Positions 27,842 through 38,880 of a DNA stretch of 64,000 nt are shown here, one piece after another. Source of the stretch: Marinactinospora thermotolerans DSM 45154 (GTDB lineage Bacteria > Actinomycetota > Actinomycetes > Streptosporangiales > Streptosporangiaceae); contig NZ_FUWS01000012.1 in NCBI RefSeq assembly GCF_900167435.1, positions 68,323 through 132,322 on the forward strand. Direction: 5' to 3'. A program made the position numbers and the translations under genes. Each line of letters opens with the position of its first letter. The stretch's first letter is position 1. The notes below the pieces were generated by a model, which searched no databases, was not told the origin of the DNA, and worked only from the letters and a program-made list of their open reading frames with translations.

Positions 27842-29371
27842 CTACTTCTCGGGGCGCAGTGTCCTCGTCCACAGGGACCGGCCGTCGATGTCGCGCAGGT
27901 GGACGGTGAACTCCCTGCTGCGCGGGTCGATCTCGACCTCCCCGAAGTGCTGGAATCCCTCCATGGGCGAGGCGTTGGCCCGCGGCGGCGCGTTGACGAA
28001 CACCTCGCGCGGCCCGAAGGTCGGGTCGAGCCGGTTGGGGCCGAAGGCCCCTGCGTGCAGGGGACCCGACACGAACTCCCAGAACGGAGAGAAGTCCAGG
28101 TGGGTGGTCGCCCGGTCGGGCGAGTAGTGGTGGGCCGCGGTGTAGTGGACGTCGGCGGTCAGCCAGACCACGTCGGTGACCCCCCGGCGGTGCAGGTGGT
28201 GCAGCAGCCACTGGATCTCCGCCTCGCGCCCCAGCGCCTGTCCCGGCAGGTCGTTGGCGACGCCCTCGATCGCCTCCCCGTCGGGGATGACCACGCCGAC
28301 CGGCATGTCCGAGGCGATGACCTTCCAGGTGGCCGTGGAGGCGGAGACCTGCTCCAGCAACCAGCGGGCCTGGGTGTCGCCGAGGACCCGCTCGTAGGGC
28401 AGCGAGCCGCCGGAGTTGGCGTCCCGGTAGGTCCTCATGTCGATGACGAACACGTCCAGGTGCGGGCCATAGGAGATCTTGCGGTAGATCCGGCCGTCGA
28501 CCGCCTCCCGGGCGATGATCGGCTGCCATTCGTGGAACGCCCGGTGCGCCCGCCGCGCCAGGGTGTCGACGTCGCGTTCGGTGTAGACCCCCTCGGGCAG
28601 GATCTCGCCGGGGTACCAGTTGTTGGTGACCTCGTGGTCGTCCCACTGGACGATCTGCGGCACCCTCGCGGAGAACGCGCGCAGCGCCTCGTCGGACAGG
28701 TTGTAGGCGTACTGCCCGCGGAACTCGGCGAGCGTCTCGGCGACCTTGGACTTGGCCTCGGACACCACGTTGCGCCACACCCGCCCGTCGGGGAGTTCGA
28801 CGCGCTCGGCTATGGGGCCGTCGGCGTAGCAGGTGTCCCCGCTGTGCAGGAAGAAGTCGGGGTCGCGCTCGGCCATCGCGCGGAAGATCCTCATCCCGCC
28901 GAAGTCGGGGTTGATGCCCCAGCCCTGTCCGGCCACGTCACCGCCCCACACGAAGCGGATGGGCTCGTCCTCGCCGCCGGGCGTGCGGAAGGATCCCTCG
29001 ACGACCTCACTGCGCGTCCGCTCCGTTTCGGCGTGTACGCGCAGGTGGACGCGGGTTCCGGGCTTCATACCGGTCAGCCGGATCCGGCCGGTGCCGTCGC
29101 TGCCGGGGGTGAGCTGGGGTCCGCGGACGGTGCGGGCGTTCTTGAAGTCGGGGCGGGTCGACACCTCGACGACCATCCGCGCGGCCCGGTCGGCGCGGGT
29201 CCACACGACGGCGCCGTCGGTGCGCGGGTCGCCGATCTGGATGCCGTGGGTGAGGACCGGGCGGTTACGTCCCTGGGCGAAGGCGGGCGCGGCGCCGGAG
29301 AGGGCCACGGCTCCCGCCCCCACCGCTCCGGCACGCAGCAGGGTTCGTCGGGACAGGGGGTGAGGGGACAT
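27842..29371 (-). CDS. phoD: PhoD family alkaline phosphatase / phosphodiesterase
   Basis: 509 residues. Twin-arginine signal at residues 7-30 (SRRTLLRAGAVGAGAVALSG, then APAFAQG), so exported folded through Tat. PhoD N-terminal domain (THGIQIGDPRTDGAVVWTRA), then the metal-binding core: FVWGGDVAGQGWGINPDFGG, FFLHSGDTCYADGP, IVQWDDHEVTNNWYPGE and VVWLTADVHYTAAHHYSP. PhoD enzymes use Fe and Ca to release phosphate from mono- and diesters, including teichoic acids. Probably phosphate-starvation induced, but no clear PHO box was identified. Confidence 0.93.
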   Translation of the reverse strand: MSPHPLSRRTLLRAGAVGAGAVALSGAAPAFAQGRNRPVLTHGIQIGDPRTDGAVVWTRADRAARMVVEVSTRPDFKNARTVRGPQLTPGSDGTGRIRLTGMKPGTRVHLRVHAETERTRSEVVEGSFRTPGGEDEPIRFVWGGDVAGQGWGINPDFGGMRIFRAMAERDPDFFLHSGDTCYADGPIAERVELPDGRVWRNVVSEAKSKVAETLAEFRGQYAYNLSDEALRAFSARVPQIVQWDDHEVTNNWYPGEILPEGVYTERDVDTLARRAHRAFHEWQPIIAREAVDGRIYRKISYGPHLDVFVIDMRTYRDANSGGSLPYERVLGDTQARWLLEQVSASTATWKVIASDMPVGVVIPDGEAIEGVANDLPGQALGREAEIQWLLHHLHRRGVTDVVWLTADVHYTAAHHYSPDRATTHLDFSPFWEFVSGPLHAGAFGPNRLDPTFGPREVFVNAPPRANASPMEGFQHFGEVEIDPRSREFTVHLRDIDGRSLWTRTLRPEK

Positions 29372-29462
29372 CAGGCGCTCCTCCGGCTCGGAGACGGACG
29401 CCTAGAGGTTGTATCGGGGGCCCGCATCGCGGACCCCAATTCCGCTCGAATGCCGCGTGAAC

Positions 29463-29496
29463 AGCCGTCCGGCCCCGCGCGTGGAGCCGGACGGCT
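29463..29496 (-). terminator. phoH2 terminator hairpin
   Basis: 11-bp perfect stem AGCCGTCCGGC / GCCGGACGGCT with a 12-base loop, just after the phoH2 stop. Confidence 0.7.
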
Positions 29497-29503
29497 CGCC
29501 CGA

Positions 29504-30847
29504 TCAGCCCTCCAGCATCTCCGTGACCAGTGCCGCGATCGGCGACCGCTCGGACCTGGTCAAGGTGACGTGGGCGAACAGCGGGTGCCCCTTGAGCTTC
29601 TCGATCACCGCGACCACACCGTCGTAGCGGCCCACCCGCAGGTTGTCCCTCTGGGCGACGTCGTGGGTCAACACCACGCGGGAGTTCTCACCGAGCCGGG
29701 AGAGCACCGTCAGCAGCACGCCCCGTTCCAGGGACTGCGCCTCGTCGACGATGACGAACGAGTCGTGCAGGGAGCGCCCGCGGATGTGGGTCAGCGGCAG
29801 TACCTCCAGCATCCCCCGGTCGACGACCTCGTCGATGACGTCCTGGGTGGTCAGCGCCGAGAGCGTGTCGTGGACCGCCTGCGACCAGGGGGTCATCTTC
29901 TCGTACTCGCTGCCCGGGAGGTAGCCGAGGTCCTGGCCGCCGACGGCGTACAGCGGCCGGAACACGACGACCTTGCGGTGCAGGCGGCGTTCCAGGACCG
30001 CGTCCAGGCCGGCGCACAGCGCCAACGCCGACTTTCCGGTGCCCGCCCGGCCGCCGAGCGAGACGATGCCCACCTCCGGATCGGTGAGCAGGTCCAGCGC
30101 GATGCGCTGTTCGGCGCTGCGGCCGTGCAGCCCGAAGACCTCGCGATCGCCCCGCACCACCTTGACCGACTTGTCCGGCAGGACCCGGCCGAGGGCCTTG
30201 CCTCGCTCCGACACCAGCACCAGACCGGTGTGGCAGGGCAGCTCACGCGCGGCCTCGATCTCGGCCGTGCCGTCCTCGAAGAGTTCCTGGATCTCGTGAG
30301 CGGGCACCTCCAGCTCGGCCATGCCGGTCCAGCCGTGCTCGATCGCCAGCTCGGCGCGGTACTCATCGGCGGCGAGCCCGATCGAGGACGCCTTGATCCG
30401 CAGTGGCAGGTCCTTGCTGACGAGGACGACATCGTGCCCCTCGGCCCCGAGGTTGCCGGCGACCGTCAGGATCCGGGTGTCGTTGTCGCCGAGCCGGAAT
30501 CCGGCCGGCAGGACGTTGGGATCGCTGTGGTTGAGCTCGACACGGAGGGTCCCACCCTGGTCGTTGACCGGTACCGGGACGTCCAGGGAGCCGTGGGCCA
30601 CCCTCAGATCGTCCAGTCGGCGCAACGCCTCGCGGGCGAAGTAACCGAGTTCGGGGTGGTGCCGCTTGCTCTCGAGCTCGGTGACGACCACGATCGGCAG
30701 GACGACGTCGTGCTCGGCGAACCGAGTGATCGACATCGGGTCGGCCAACAGGACGCTGGTGTCGAGCACGTAGGTCCGCCGTTCGCCTGCCTCGCCGGAG
30801 GAAACAGCGGACGGAAGGTCGCGGCGGTGGGACGAGGAACTAGCCAC
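29504..30847 (-). CDS. phoH2: PhoH2-type PIN-PhoH ATPase/ribonuclease
   Basis: 447 residues from a GTG at 30847 with GGGGAG seven bases upstream. The N-terminal PIN domain (about 25-150) shows the acidic residues in [26 protein letters not shown] and [10 protein letters not shown] ... [11 protein letters not shown]. The C-terminal PhoH domain has Walker [29 protein letters not shown] and Walker [18 protein letters not shown]-PhoH proteins are sequence-selective RNA helicase/RNases in mycobacteria (Rv1095). It is an isolated transcription unit here without the antitoxin-like gene sometimes found upstream. Confidence 0.93.
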   Translation of the reverse strand: MASSSSHRRDLPSAVSSGEAGERRTYVLDTSVLLADPMSITRFAEHDVVLPIVVVTELESKRHHPELGYFAREALRRLDDLRVAHGSLDVPVPVNDQGGTLRVELNHSDPNVLPAGFRLGDNDTRILTVAGNLGAEGHDVVLVSKDLPLRIKASSIGLAADEYRAELAIEHGWTGMAELEVPAHEIQELFEDGTAEIEAARELPCHTGLVLVSERGKALGRVLPDKSVKVVRGDREVFGLHGRSAEQRIALDLLTDPEVGIVSLGGRAGTGKSALALCAGLDAVLERRLHRKVVVFRPLYAVGGQDLGYLPGSEYEKMTPWSQAVHDTLSALTTQDVIDEVVDRGMLEVLPLTHIRGRSLHDSFVIVDEAQSLERGVLLTVLSRLGENSRVVLTHDVAQRDNLRVGRYDGVVAVIEKLKGHPLFAHVTLTRSERSPIAALVTEMLEG

Positions 30848-31133
30848 GCGTTCTCCCCTTGGGCGCCTCAAGGGCACCCTAGACTCACGGGATTCCAAGG
30901 ACCGGGTCCAGCCCCGAAAGGGCCGGGACCGGCCCTTGTCACGTTGGGTTCCTGTGTCCAGGACCGTCAATGAGTCGGGGCCTCCCGAACGGACGGATGC
31001 GCACCGTCCGCTGGTACCGACGCTACCCGGCGCGCGCAAAAGAGCAAGACCCGTGGAATTCCCGGCGTGTGAACACCGGGTTACCGTGACGGTTCCCTGG
31101 TCGGGGACAGGAGAGAACGGGAAGCCGCCGGGG

Positions 31134-31895
31134 TCACGTGCCGAAGCGTCGGTGCCGCACGCCGTAGGAGCGGAGCGCGCGCAAGAAGTCCACCTTGCGA
31201 AACGCCGGCCAGAAGACCTCGCAGAAGTAGAACTCCGAGTGGGCGCTCTGCCAGAGCAGGAAGCCGGAGAGGCGCTGCTCCCCCGAGGTCCGGATGAGGA
31301 GATCCGGGTCGGGCTGGCCGCGGGTATAGAGATGCTCAGCGATGTGCTCGGAATCGAGGCGCTCGGCGAGCTCCTCGATGCCGGTGCCCTTCGCCGCCTC
31401 CGCGAGGAGGAGCGACCGCACCGCATCAGCGATCTCACGCCGTCCTCCATACCCCACGGCGACGTTCACAATCAGACCGGGATAGCCGGATGTGGCCGAT
31501 CCAGCCTCTTTCAGGACAGCAGCGGTCTCTCCCGGCAGGAGGTCGAGCGCGCCCATGGGGTTGACGTGCCACCCCTCGCGCTGGAGACGGCGGACGGTGT
31601 CCTCGATGATCCGCAGGAGGGGGTCGAGCTCCTCGCGCGCCCGGGACAGGTTGTCGGTGGACAGCAGCCAGAGCGTGACGACCTGGACGCCGACCTCGTT
31701 GCACCAGCCCAGCAGCTCGAAGATCTTGTCCGCGCCGGCCTGGTGCCCCTTGTTGACGTTGGCCAGTCCGCTCGTCTTGGCCCAACGCCGGTTGCCATCG
31801 AGGATGACCCCCACGTGCCGGGGGGTCTGGCAGGACTGGAGCTTGCGTTCCAGTCGCCGCTCGTACAGCCAGTAGAGGGGATCACGCAGCCCCAT
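31134..31895 (-). CDS. Short-chain Z-isoprenyl diphosphate synthase (UppS family)
   Basis: 253 residues from ATG 31895 (AAAGG upstream); an in-frame GTG nine bases earlier is possible. Catalytic D33 is in [16 protein letters not shown]; other cis-prenyltransferase motifs are [33 protein letters not shown], and [20 protein letters not shown] followed by QSAHSEFYF. The N-terminus [16 protein letters not shown] and overall sequence are closer to the M. tuberculosis Rv1086 Z,E-farnesyl diphosphate synthase than to the decaprenyl enzyme. Makes the precursor for polyprenyl phosphate carriers of wall synthesis. Confidence 0.92.
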   Translation of the reverse strand: MGLRDPLYWLYERRLERKLQSCQTPRHVGVILDGNRRWAKTSGLANVNKGHQAGADKIFELLGWCNEVGVQVVTLWLLSTDNLSRAREELDPLLRIIEDTVRRLQREGWHVNPMGALDLLPGETAAVLKEAGSATSGYPGLIVNVAVGYGGRREIADAVRSLLLAEAAKGTGIEELAERLDSEHIAEHLYTRGQPDPDLLIRTSGEQRLSGFLLWQSAHSEFYFCEVFWPAFRKVDFLRALRSYGVRHRRFGT

Positions 31896-31999
31896 GACTA
31901 GCACCTTTCCCGCTGCTCCGACAGCGCATGATCGTTCCGGTCCCCGGCGCGGACCCCCCTCACGCCGTCGCCTGACCCGACCGCGGTGACGATCGGGGA

Positions 32000-32605
32000 T
32001 CAGGCCGCGCTGAGCGACCTGCGCACGTGCTTGCGCCCTTCGTGGATGCGCAACTTCACCGTGCCCAGCGCGAGGTCGAGCTCCTCGGCGATCTCCCCGT
32101 AGTCCATCTGGAACAGGTCCCGCAGGACCAGGGGGACGACCAGGTGCGGACGGTCGCGTTCCAGACGGTCCAGCGCCTCCAGCAGATCGATGCGCGAGCC
32201 CGCGACGACACTGGTGGTCCGGGGATCACGTTGACGTGGGATGGGCTCGGCTCCGGTGGTCGGCTCCGCCGATCTCCGTTTCATCGACCTGTAGGTCTGC
32301 CGCGCCGAGTTCGACACCACCGTATACAGCCACGTGGTGAACAGCGAATCACCGGTGAAACCGGTAATGCCCGCGGCGACCCGCGCCAGGGCGTCTTGGC
32401 AGGCCACCTCGGCGTCCTGCCGGTAGGGCAGGAAACGCGCGCAACGGCGCAGCACCTCGGGCTGGACGCGCCGCAGCAGCTCCTCCAGCGCCGTCTTGTC
32501 CCCGTCCCTCGCCCTGCGCGCGAGTTCTTCGACGGAGTCGGTGATCGTAGGGCTGGGACGGCGCGCCTCGGGGACGACCGCTCCTCCCGCGTCTGTGTTC
32601 CGCAC
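32000..32605 (-). CDS. ECF-type RNA polymerase sigma factor
   Basis: 201 residues from a GTG at 32605, nine bases after GGGGAG. Sigma region 2 (about 35-105): ALEELLRRVQPEVLRRCARF, QDAEVACQDALARVAAGI, LFTTWLYTVVSNSARQTYRS. Region 4 (about 145-200): LVVPLVLRDLFQMDYGEIAE, LDLALGTVKLRIHEGRKHVR. No anti-sigma gene is adjacent: the neighbours are the Z-prenyl synthase downstream and a DUF255 gene upstream. The regulon and control are unknown. Confidence 0.9.
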   Translation of the reverse strand: MRNTDAGGAVVPEARRPSPTITDSVEELARRARDGDKTALEELLRRVQPEVLRRCARFLPYRQDAEVACQDALARVAAGITGFTGDSLFTTWLYTVVSNSARQTYRSMKRRSAEPTTGAEPIPRQRDPRTTSVVAGSRIDLLEALDRLERDRPHLVVPLVLRDLFQMDYGEIAEELDLALGTVKLRIHEGRKHVRRSLSAA

Positions 32606-32811
32606 GACTGACAACTCCCCACTGGGAACGGTTGGTTGGGTATTACACGCGCGACCCCCACCCGGGGGTTCACGCGGCGGACACCCTGTCACGCCCCAGC
32701 CGGGAGAGGGCCGGTCCACATCGATCTTGGGACGGCCCGATGTCGCCGTGGAGGCGGGGCCGTCCCCAAGATCATCTCGGAAGAGTCGAGCGCGCGAGAA
32801 CGGGTGGGGGC

Positions 32812-34842
<2,031 letters not shown>

Positions 34843-34949
34843 GTCCCCACTCTGCCCCACGGCGCGTCGGCGACACACGGCCGGTCGCGGTGTCAAGGGA
34901 TGGGTGTTCTGTCCGTGGGGAGAGGGACGGGGGGAGGAGCGGTTCCTAG

Positions 34950-35339
<390 letters not shown>

Positions 35340-35342
35340 GTT

Positions 35343-35364
35343 CCGCCCCCTCCGGCCGGGGCGG
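35343..35364. terminator. Hairpin between convergent VOC and SDR genes
   Basis: CCGCCCC / GGGGCGG with an 8-base loop. Confidence 0.55.
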
Positions 35365-35378
35365 GGCCGTCGCGCGGC

Positions 35379-36222
35379 CTAGTCGCCCTTGCGGCTCAGC
35401 TCCTTCCACGCTTCGGCCTCCGCCCGGCGCGCGTCCTCGGCCTGGGCCGCGAGCTCGTGGGAGTAGCCGCCGACGGCCAGCCTCCGCGGCGGCTTCTCCA
35501 GGTCGAGGAGTTCCATGAGTACCGGGGCGGCTTTGGCCGGCGGCGGGTCCTGCACGCCGCTCCACATCTGCGTGAGGCGGGCGCGTAGCCCGGCGTAGGC
35601 CGGATGCTCCTCGGTGGCGGTGGTGCCCCTGGTGAAGAGCTCGGTGTCGTAGGAGGTGGGCTGTAGAACGGTCACCTTGATCCCGAACTCCTCGACCTCC
35701 AGGGCGAGGGCCTCGCTGATGGAGTCCAGCGCGGTCTTGCCCGCGGAGTACATCCCCACGCAGGAGAAACCGCCGAATGAGCCCACGGTGGCCACCTGGA
35801 CGATGTGTCCTGATCCCTGCTCCCGCATGAGCGGTACGACGGCCTGGCACACCCACAGCGGGCCGAAGAAGTTGACGTCCATGTGCCTTCTCGCCTGCTC
35901 CTCGGTGACCTCCTCCAGCATCCCGTAGAGCATCTGGCCGGCGTTGTTGACCACGACGTCCAGGCGGCCGTAGACGTCGAAGGCCCGCTGGACGCCCGCC
36001 AGGACCTCGTCGCGGTCGGTGACGTCGAGGGGGGAAGGCGTGCAGCCGTTCCGGGAAGCGGGCGCGCAGGTCGTCGAGGGGGGTGACGTCGCGCGCGACG
36101 CCGATGACGCGCTCCCCCGCCTCCAGGGCGGCCTCGACGAACGCGCGGCCCAACCCGCGCGAGGCACCCGTGACGAACCAGGTGCGTTCGGCGGTTCGGG
36201 ACCGCTGTCCGGTCGGGGTCAT
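35379..36222 (-). pseudogene. Short-chain dehydrogenase/reductase with a one-base frameshift
   Basis: The start is intact (AAGGAG, ATG 36222; RTWFVTGASRGLGRAFVEAA, the TGxxxGxG nucleotide motif). The frame is lost after RFPERLHAFP at a run of six G (six C on the coding strand, 36029-36034). With five C the protein would continue LDVTDRDEVLAGVQRAFDVY, VVVNNAGQMLYG (NNAG motif) and GMYSAGKTALDSISEALALE (the YxxxK pair) to the stop at 35379, about 280 residues. All catalytic residues are kept, so this is either a very recent inactivation, a phase-variable tract or a sequencing error. Preceded by a strong palindromic operator. Confidence 0.8.
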
Positions 36223-36237
36223 TCCCTCTCCTTTCCG

Positions 36238-36255
36238 AGACGAGACGTCTCGTCT
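36238..36255. promoter_or_regulatory. 18-bp perfect palindrome, TetR-type operator candidate for the SDR gene
   Basis: AGACGAGACGTCTCGTCT, ending 15 bp before the SDR start codon and just upstream of its Shine-Dalgarno. On the minus strand a TTGACG (36294-36299) and CAGGAT (36270-36275) pair with an 18-bp spacer would place the palindrome just after the transcription start. The half-site style (GACG/CGTC) is that of many TetR-family operators. No adjacent regulator gene is present. Confidence 0.6.
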
Positions 36256-36329
36256 TGTTTGATGGGCCCATCCTGCCCCGCGGGCCCGTTGCCCGTCAAG
36301 TCGCCCCCTCCGCGCGCGGGATGGGAGAC

Positions 36330-36373
36330 GGCGAGGGGCCGTTCGGCGCCAACGCGCCGAACGGCCCCTCGCC
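36330..36373. terminator. 19-bp perfect hairpin terminator
   Basis: Stem 36330-36348 with 36355-36373 (perfect, GC-rich) and loop CCAACG, downstream of the mca operon and about 110 bp upstream of the SDR start. The strongest hairpin in the window; expected to terminate the mca-small membrane protein transcript. Confidence 0.85.
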
Positions 36374-36413
36374 CACGACCGGTGGCCCCGCCCCTGGCGG
36401 TGGCCGCTCCGGC

Positions 36414-36617
36414 TCAGTCCTCGTGCTTGTCCCCCGCGGCCAGGAAGGTCCCCGACCTCGTCACCGACAGGTGCCGGCGCATGCTCTTCATCAGGAAGTA
36501 CAGCGCGGTGGCGATCCCCGCGATGACGATGAAACCGAGGACACCCGGCGTGATGTCGGCCTTGAAGTCCGCCGAGAGGCTGGCCAGATACAGTGGTGCG
36601 GCGTTCATGTCCATCAT
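36414..36617 (-). CDS. Small single-pass membrane protein in the mca operon
   Basis: 67 residues (MMDMNAAPLYLASLSADFKA). One membrane segment, PGVLGFIVIAGIATALYFLM (about 24-43), precedes the basic cytoplasmic KSMRRHLSVTRSG. The start overlaps the mca stop by 4 bp, so it is co-translated. The same small gene accompanies mca in M. tuberculosis (Rv1083). Function unknown. Confidence 0.75.
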   Translation of the reverse strand: MMDMNAAPLYLASLSADFKADITPGVLGFIVIAGIATALYFLMKSMRRHLSVTRSGTFLAAGDKHED

Positions 36618-37492
36618 GTTCTCACCGTCTCCCGGACCCCTGCGAAGAGGTCGTCCTCGGGAAGTTCGGTGTCGACCAGCGAGCGCGCCAAGTGGTAGTC
36701 CTCATAGGGCCACGCCTCGCGCTGGATGTCGAGCGGGACCGCGAACCAGAAGCCGTTCGGGTCGATCTGGGTCGCGTGGGCGATGAGCGCACGGTCGCGT
36801 GTCTCGAAGTGCTCGCCGCACTCGACCTGGGTGGTGATCTCCCACTGGGGGAAGTTCCGGTCCTTCATCCGCTCGATCCACTCGGCGAACGGATTGGTCA
36901 GACCGCGCTCGGCCATGATCTCGGCGATGCGCTCGAACCTTTGGCGCGGGAACGAGACGTGGTAGTAGAGCTTCAGCGGCTGCCACGGCTTGCCCGTACC
37001 GGGATAGCGATCGGGGTCGCCCGCGGCCTCGAACGCCTCGACCGAGACCTTGTGACACATGATGTGGTCGGGGTGAGGATAGCCACCCTGCTCGTCGTAG
37101 GTGATGATCACGTGCGGGCGGAACTCGCGGACCGAACGGACCAGGGGTTCGGCCGCCACCTCCAACGGCTGCACGGCAAAGCACCCCTCGGGCAACGGGG
37201 GCAGGGGGTCGCCCTCGGGCAACCCCGAGTCGATGAACCCGGAGAACTCCTGGCGGACGCCAAGAATCTGACGGGCCTGCTCCATCTCCTTACGACGGAC
37301 CTCGCCGATGTTCTCGCGAATCTCGGGCCGGTCCATCGCGGGGTTGAGGATGGAGCCACGTTCCCCACCGGTGAGTGTGACGACCAGTACGTCGGCACCC
37401 TCGTTGACGTAGCGGACCATGGTGGCCGCGCCTTTGCTGGACTCATCGTCGGGGTGGGCGTGAACGGCCATCAGCCGCAAGCGCTCAGACAA
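36614..37492 (-). CDS. mca: Mycothiol S-conjugate amidase
   Basis: 292 residues from a TTG at 37492 (GGGGA upstream), giving the conserved N-terminus MSERLRLMAVHAHPDDESSK. The AHPDD zinc motif (12-16) and the second zinc histidine in YPHPDHIMCHKVSVEAF are present; VTLTGGERGSILNPAMDRPE is characteristic of Mca rather than MshB. Mca hydrolyses mycothiol-toxin conjugates to mercapturic acids for export. It marks the organism as a mycothiol producer. Second gene of the unit is a small membrane protein; upstream and divergent is a DUF4307 gene. Confidence 0.95.
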   Translation of the reverse strand: MSERLRLMAVHAHPDDESSKGAATMVRYVNEGADVLVVTLTGGERGSILNPAMDRPEIRENIGEVRRKEMEQARQILGVRQEFSGFIDSGLPEGDPLPPLPEGCFAVQPLEVAAEPLVRSVREFRPHVIITYDEQGGYPHPDHIMCHKVSVEAFEAAGDPDRYPGTGKPWQPLKLYYHVSFPRQRFERIAEIMAERGLTNPFAEWIERMKDRNFPQWEITTQVECGEHFETRDRALIAHATQIDPNGFWFAVPLDIQREAWPYEDYHLARSLVDTELPEDDLFAGVRETVRT

Positions 37493-37647
37493 CGGACATC
37501 CCCTTGGGTGGATAGCGAAAGCCGACGTCGACCGCTCCGGGAACCGCGCGGAAGACGCGCCGGTCCCGTCCAAGTGGGGGTGGAGCGGGAGCCTGCTGGA
37601 CCGGAGCTATCTTAGACAACGTAGACCCCACGTTCGGAGATTCCCGT

Positions 37648-38076
37648 ATGCAGCCGAAGCCCTCTGACCACGCATCCGACGCCGACGGGCCGGCTCCCGC
37701 ACCCCGACGCCGTCTGGGCAACCGGCCGGTCTTCTTCGTCCTGGCCGTCCTGGCTGCCGCGATCTTCACCGTCGGTTGGGGAACAGCGTTGCTGGGCTAC
37801 AGCGGCACCCTCAACCAGGCGCACTACCAGACGATCGCCTGGAAGGTCGACTCCGCGACCGAGGCGAGTATCACCTTCCAGGTCAACGCCCGGAACCCCA
37901 CCCTGTGCCTCATCACCGCCACCGACGCCCAGCACGTCCAGGTGGGGCAGACCGAGGTGGCCGTCGAGGCGGGACTGCGTGACGTCAGGGCGACCGTCGA
38001 GACGGTCCGCGAGGCCACCTCGATTCAGGTGGCCTCCTGCCGGGAACAGGAGCCGGCGGAGGCTTCCGGGGAGTGA
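37648..38076 (+). CDS. DUF4307 membrane protein
   Basis: 142 residues. A proline-rich N-terminus ending in RRRLGNRP, one membrane segment (VFFVLAVLAAAIFTVGWGTA, about 28-47), then an extracytoplasmic beta domain with YQTIAWKVDSATEASITFQV, PTLCLITATDAQHVQVG and a late Cys (VASCREQ) that could pair with the earlier one. DUF4307 genes sit between mca and greA in actinobacteria (Rv1081c). Function unknown. Confidence 0.85.
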   Translation: MQPKPSDHASDADGPAPAPRRRLGNRPVFFVLAVLAAAIFTVGWGTALLGYSGTLNQAHYQTIAWKVDSATEASITFQVNARNPTLCLITATDAQHVQVGQTEVAVEAGLRDVRATVETVREATSIQVASCREQEPAEASGE

Positions 38077-38185
38077 CCCGAGCGGCCTCTCCGGCCGTCC
38101 GGACGCCAGGGGAAAAGATTCTCTTGCCCAGCCTGTCACCTCCGCAAACCCGGGAGGCGCATGGCCTGGGGAGCAGGGTTTCATG

Positions 38186-38202
38186 CCCCTGGTTTCCAGG
38201 GG
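38186..38202 (+). terminator. Small hairpin downstream of the DUF4307 gene
   Basis: CCCCTGG-TTT-CCAGGGG, just before the greA promoter. Confidence 0.5.
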
Positions 38203-38208
38203 GCTCGG

Positions 38209-38217
38209 TGCTAATCT
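38209..38217 (+). promoter_or_regulatory. Candidate extended -10 element of the greA promoter
   Basis: TGCTAATCT: TAATCT (38212-38217) preceded by TGn. The greA GTG is 60 bp further on. The -35 region (CTGGTT at 17 bp) is weak, as is usual for extended -10 promoters. Confidence 0.45.
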
Positions 38218-38276
38218 CGTAAGTTCAGCCGCGTTCATGAGGTAACGCGGTCACTAGACGCACCAAGGGAGTTCCC

Positions 38277-38777
38277 GTGACCGAGACCCGAGATGACAAC
38301 GTCACCTGGCTCACCCAGGAGGCGTACGACCGGCTCACAGCGGAGCTGGAGCACCTGTCGGGGCCTGGTCGCATCGAGATCGCCGACCGGATCGAAGCCG
38401 CTCGGGAAGAGGGCGACCTGAAGGAGAACGGCGGCTACCACGCCGCCAAGGAGGAGCAGGGCAAGATCGAGGCCCGCATCATCCAGCTCCAGAGCATCCT
38501 GAGTAACGCGCGCGTCGGCGAGGCTCCGCGCAGCGCCGGCGTTGTCGGCCCCGGTATGACCGTGACCATCAAGTTCGAGGGTGACGACGAAGAGGTCACC
38601 TTCCTGCTCGCCTCCCGCGAGGAGAGTGGCGCGCCGATCGACGTCTATTCGCCGAAGTCGCCACTGGGGAGCGCCATCAACGGCAAGAAGGTCGGCGAGA
38701 AGGCCACCTACACCCTCCCCAACGGTCGCAACCTGACGGTCGAGATTCTCGACGCCGTCCCCTACGGCGGGGCATAA
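38277..38777 (+). CDS. greA: Transcription elongation factor GreA
   Basis: 166 residues from a GTG after GGGAG. The N-terminal coiled coil (WLTQEAYDRLTAELEHL to IIQLQSILSNARV) carries the acidic tip AREEGDLKENGGYHAAKEEQ that enters the RNA polymerase secondary channel and stimulates cleavage of backtracked RNA. The C-terminal FKBP-like domain ends LPNGRNLTVEILDAVPY. Typical for actinobacterial GreA. An 18-bp terminator hairpin follows. Confidence 0.96.
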   Translation: MTETRDDNVTWLTQEAYDRLTAELEHLSGPGRIEIADRIEAAREEGDLKENGGYHAAKEEQGKIEARIIQLQSILSNARVGEAPRSAGVVGPGMTVTIKFEGDDEEVTFLLASREESGAPIDVYSPKSPLGSAINGKKVGEKATYTLPNGRNLTVEILDAVPYGGA

Positions 38778-38790
38778 CCCCTGAAGCGTC

Positions 38791-38829
38791 AACGCGGAAG
38801 GGGTGGCCACGGGCCACCCCTTCCGCGTT
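38791..38829 (+). terminator. greA terminator
   Basis: 18-bp perfect stem (38791-38808 with 38812-38829) and ACG loop, beginning 13 bp after the greA stop and followed by a few G rather than a U tract. Confidence 0.85.
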
Positions 38830-38868
38830 GGGGCACTCTTCACCGTCTCCCGCCCCGTCCGAAGCGAC

Positions 38869-38874
38869 GATAAT
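38869..38874 (+). promoter_or_regulatory. Candidate -10 of a leaderless RDD-family transcript
   Basis: GATAAT, six bases before the GTG at 38881, which would make the start codon the first transcribed triplet. No Shine-Dalgarno is present, and the -35 is poor. Confidence 0.4.
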
Positions 38875-38880
38875 TCCAGA

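Noticed and set aside
27899-30973. 1024-codon plus-strand frame opposite phoD and phoH2
   Set aside because: Antisense shadow crossing two well-supported genes; no domains.
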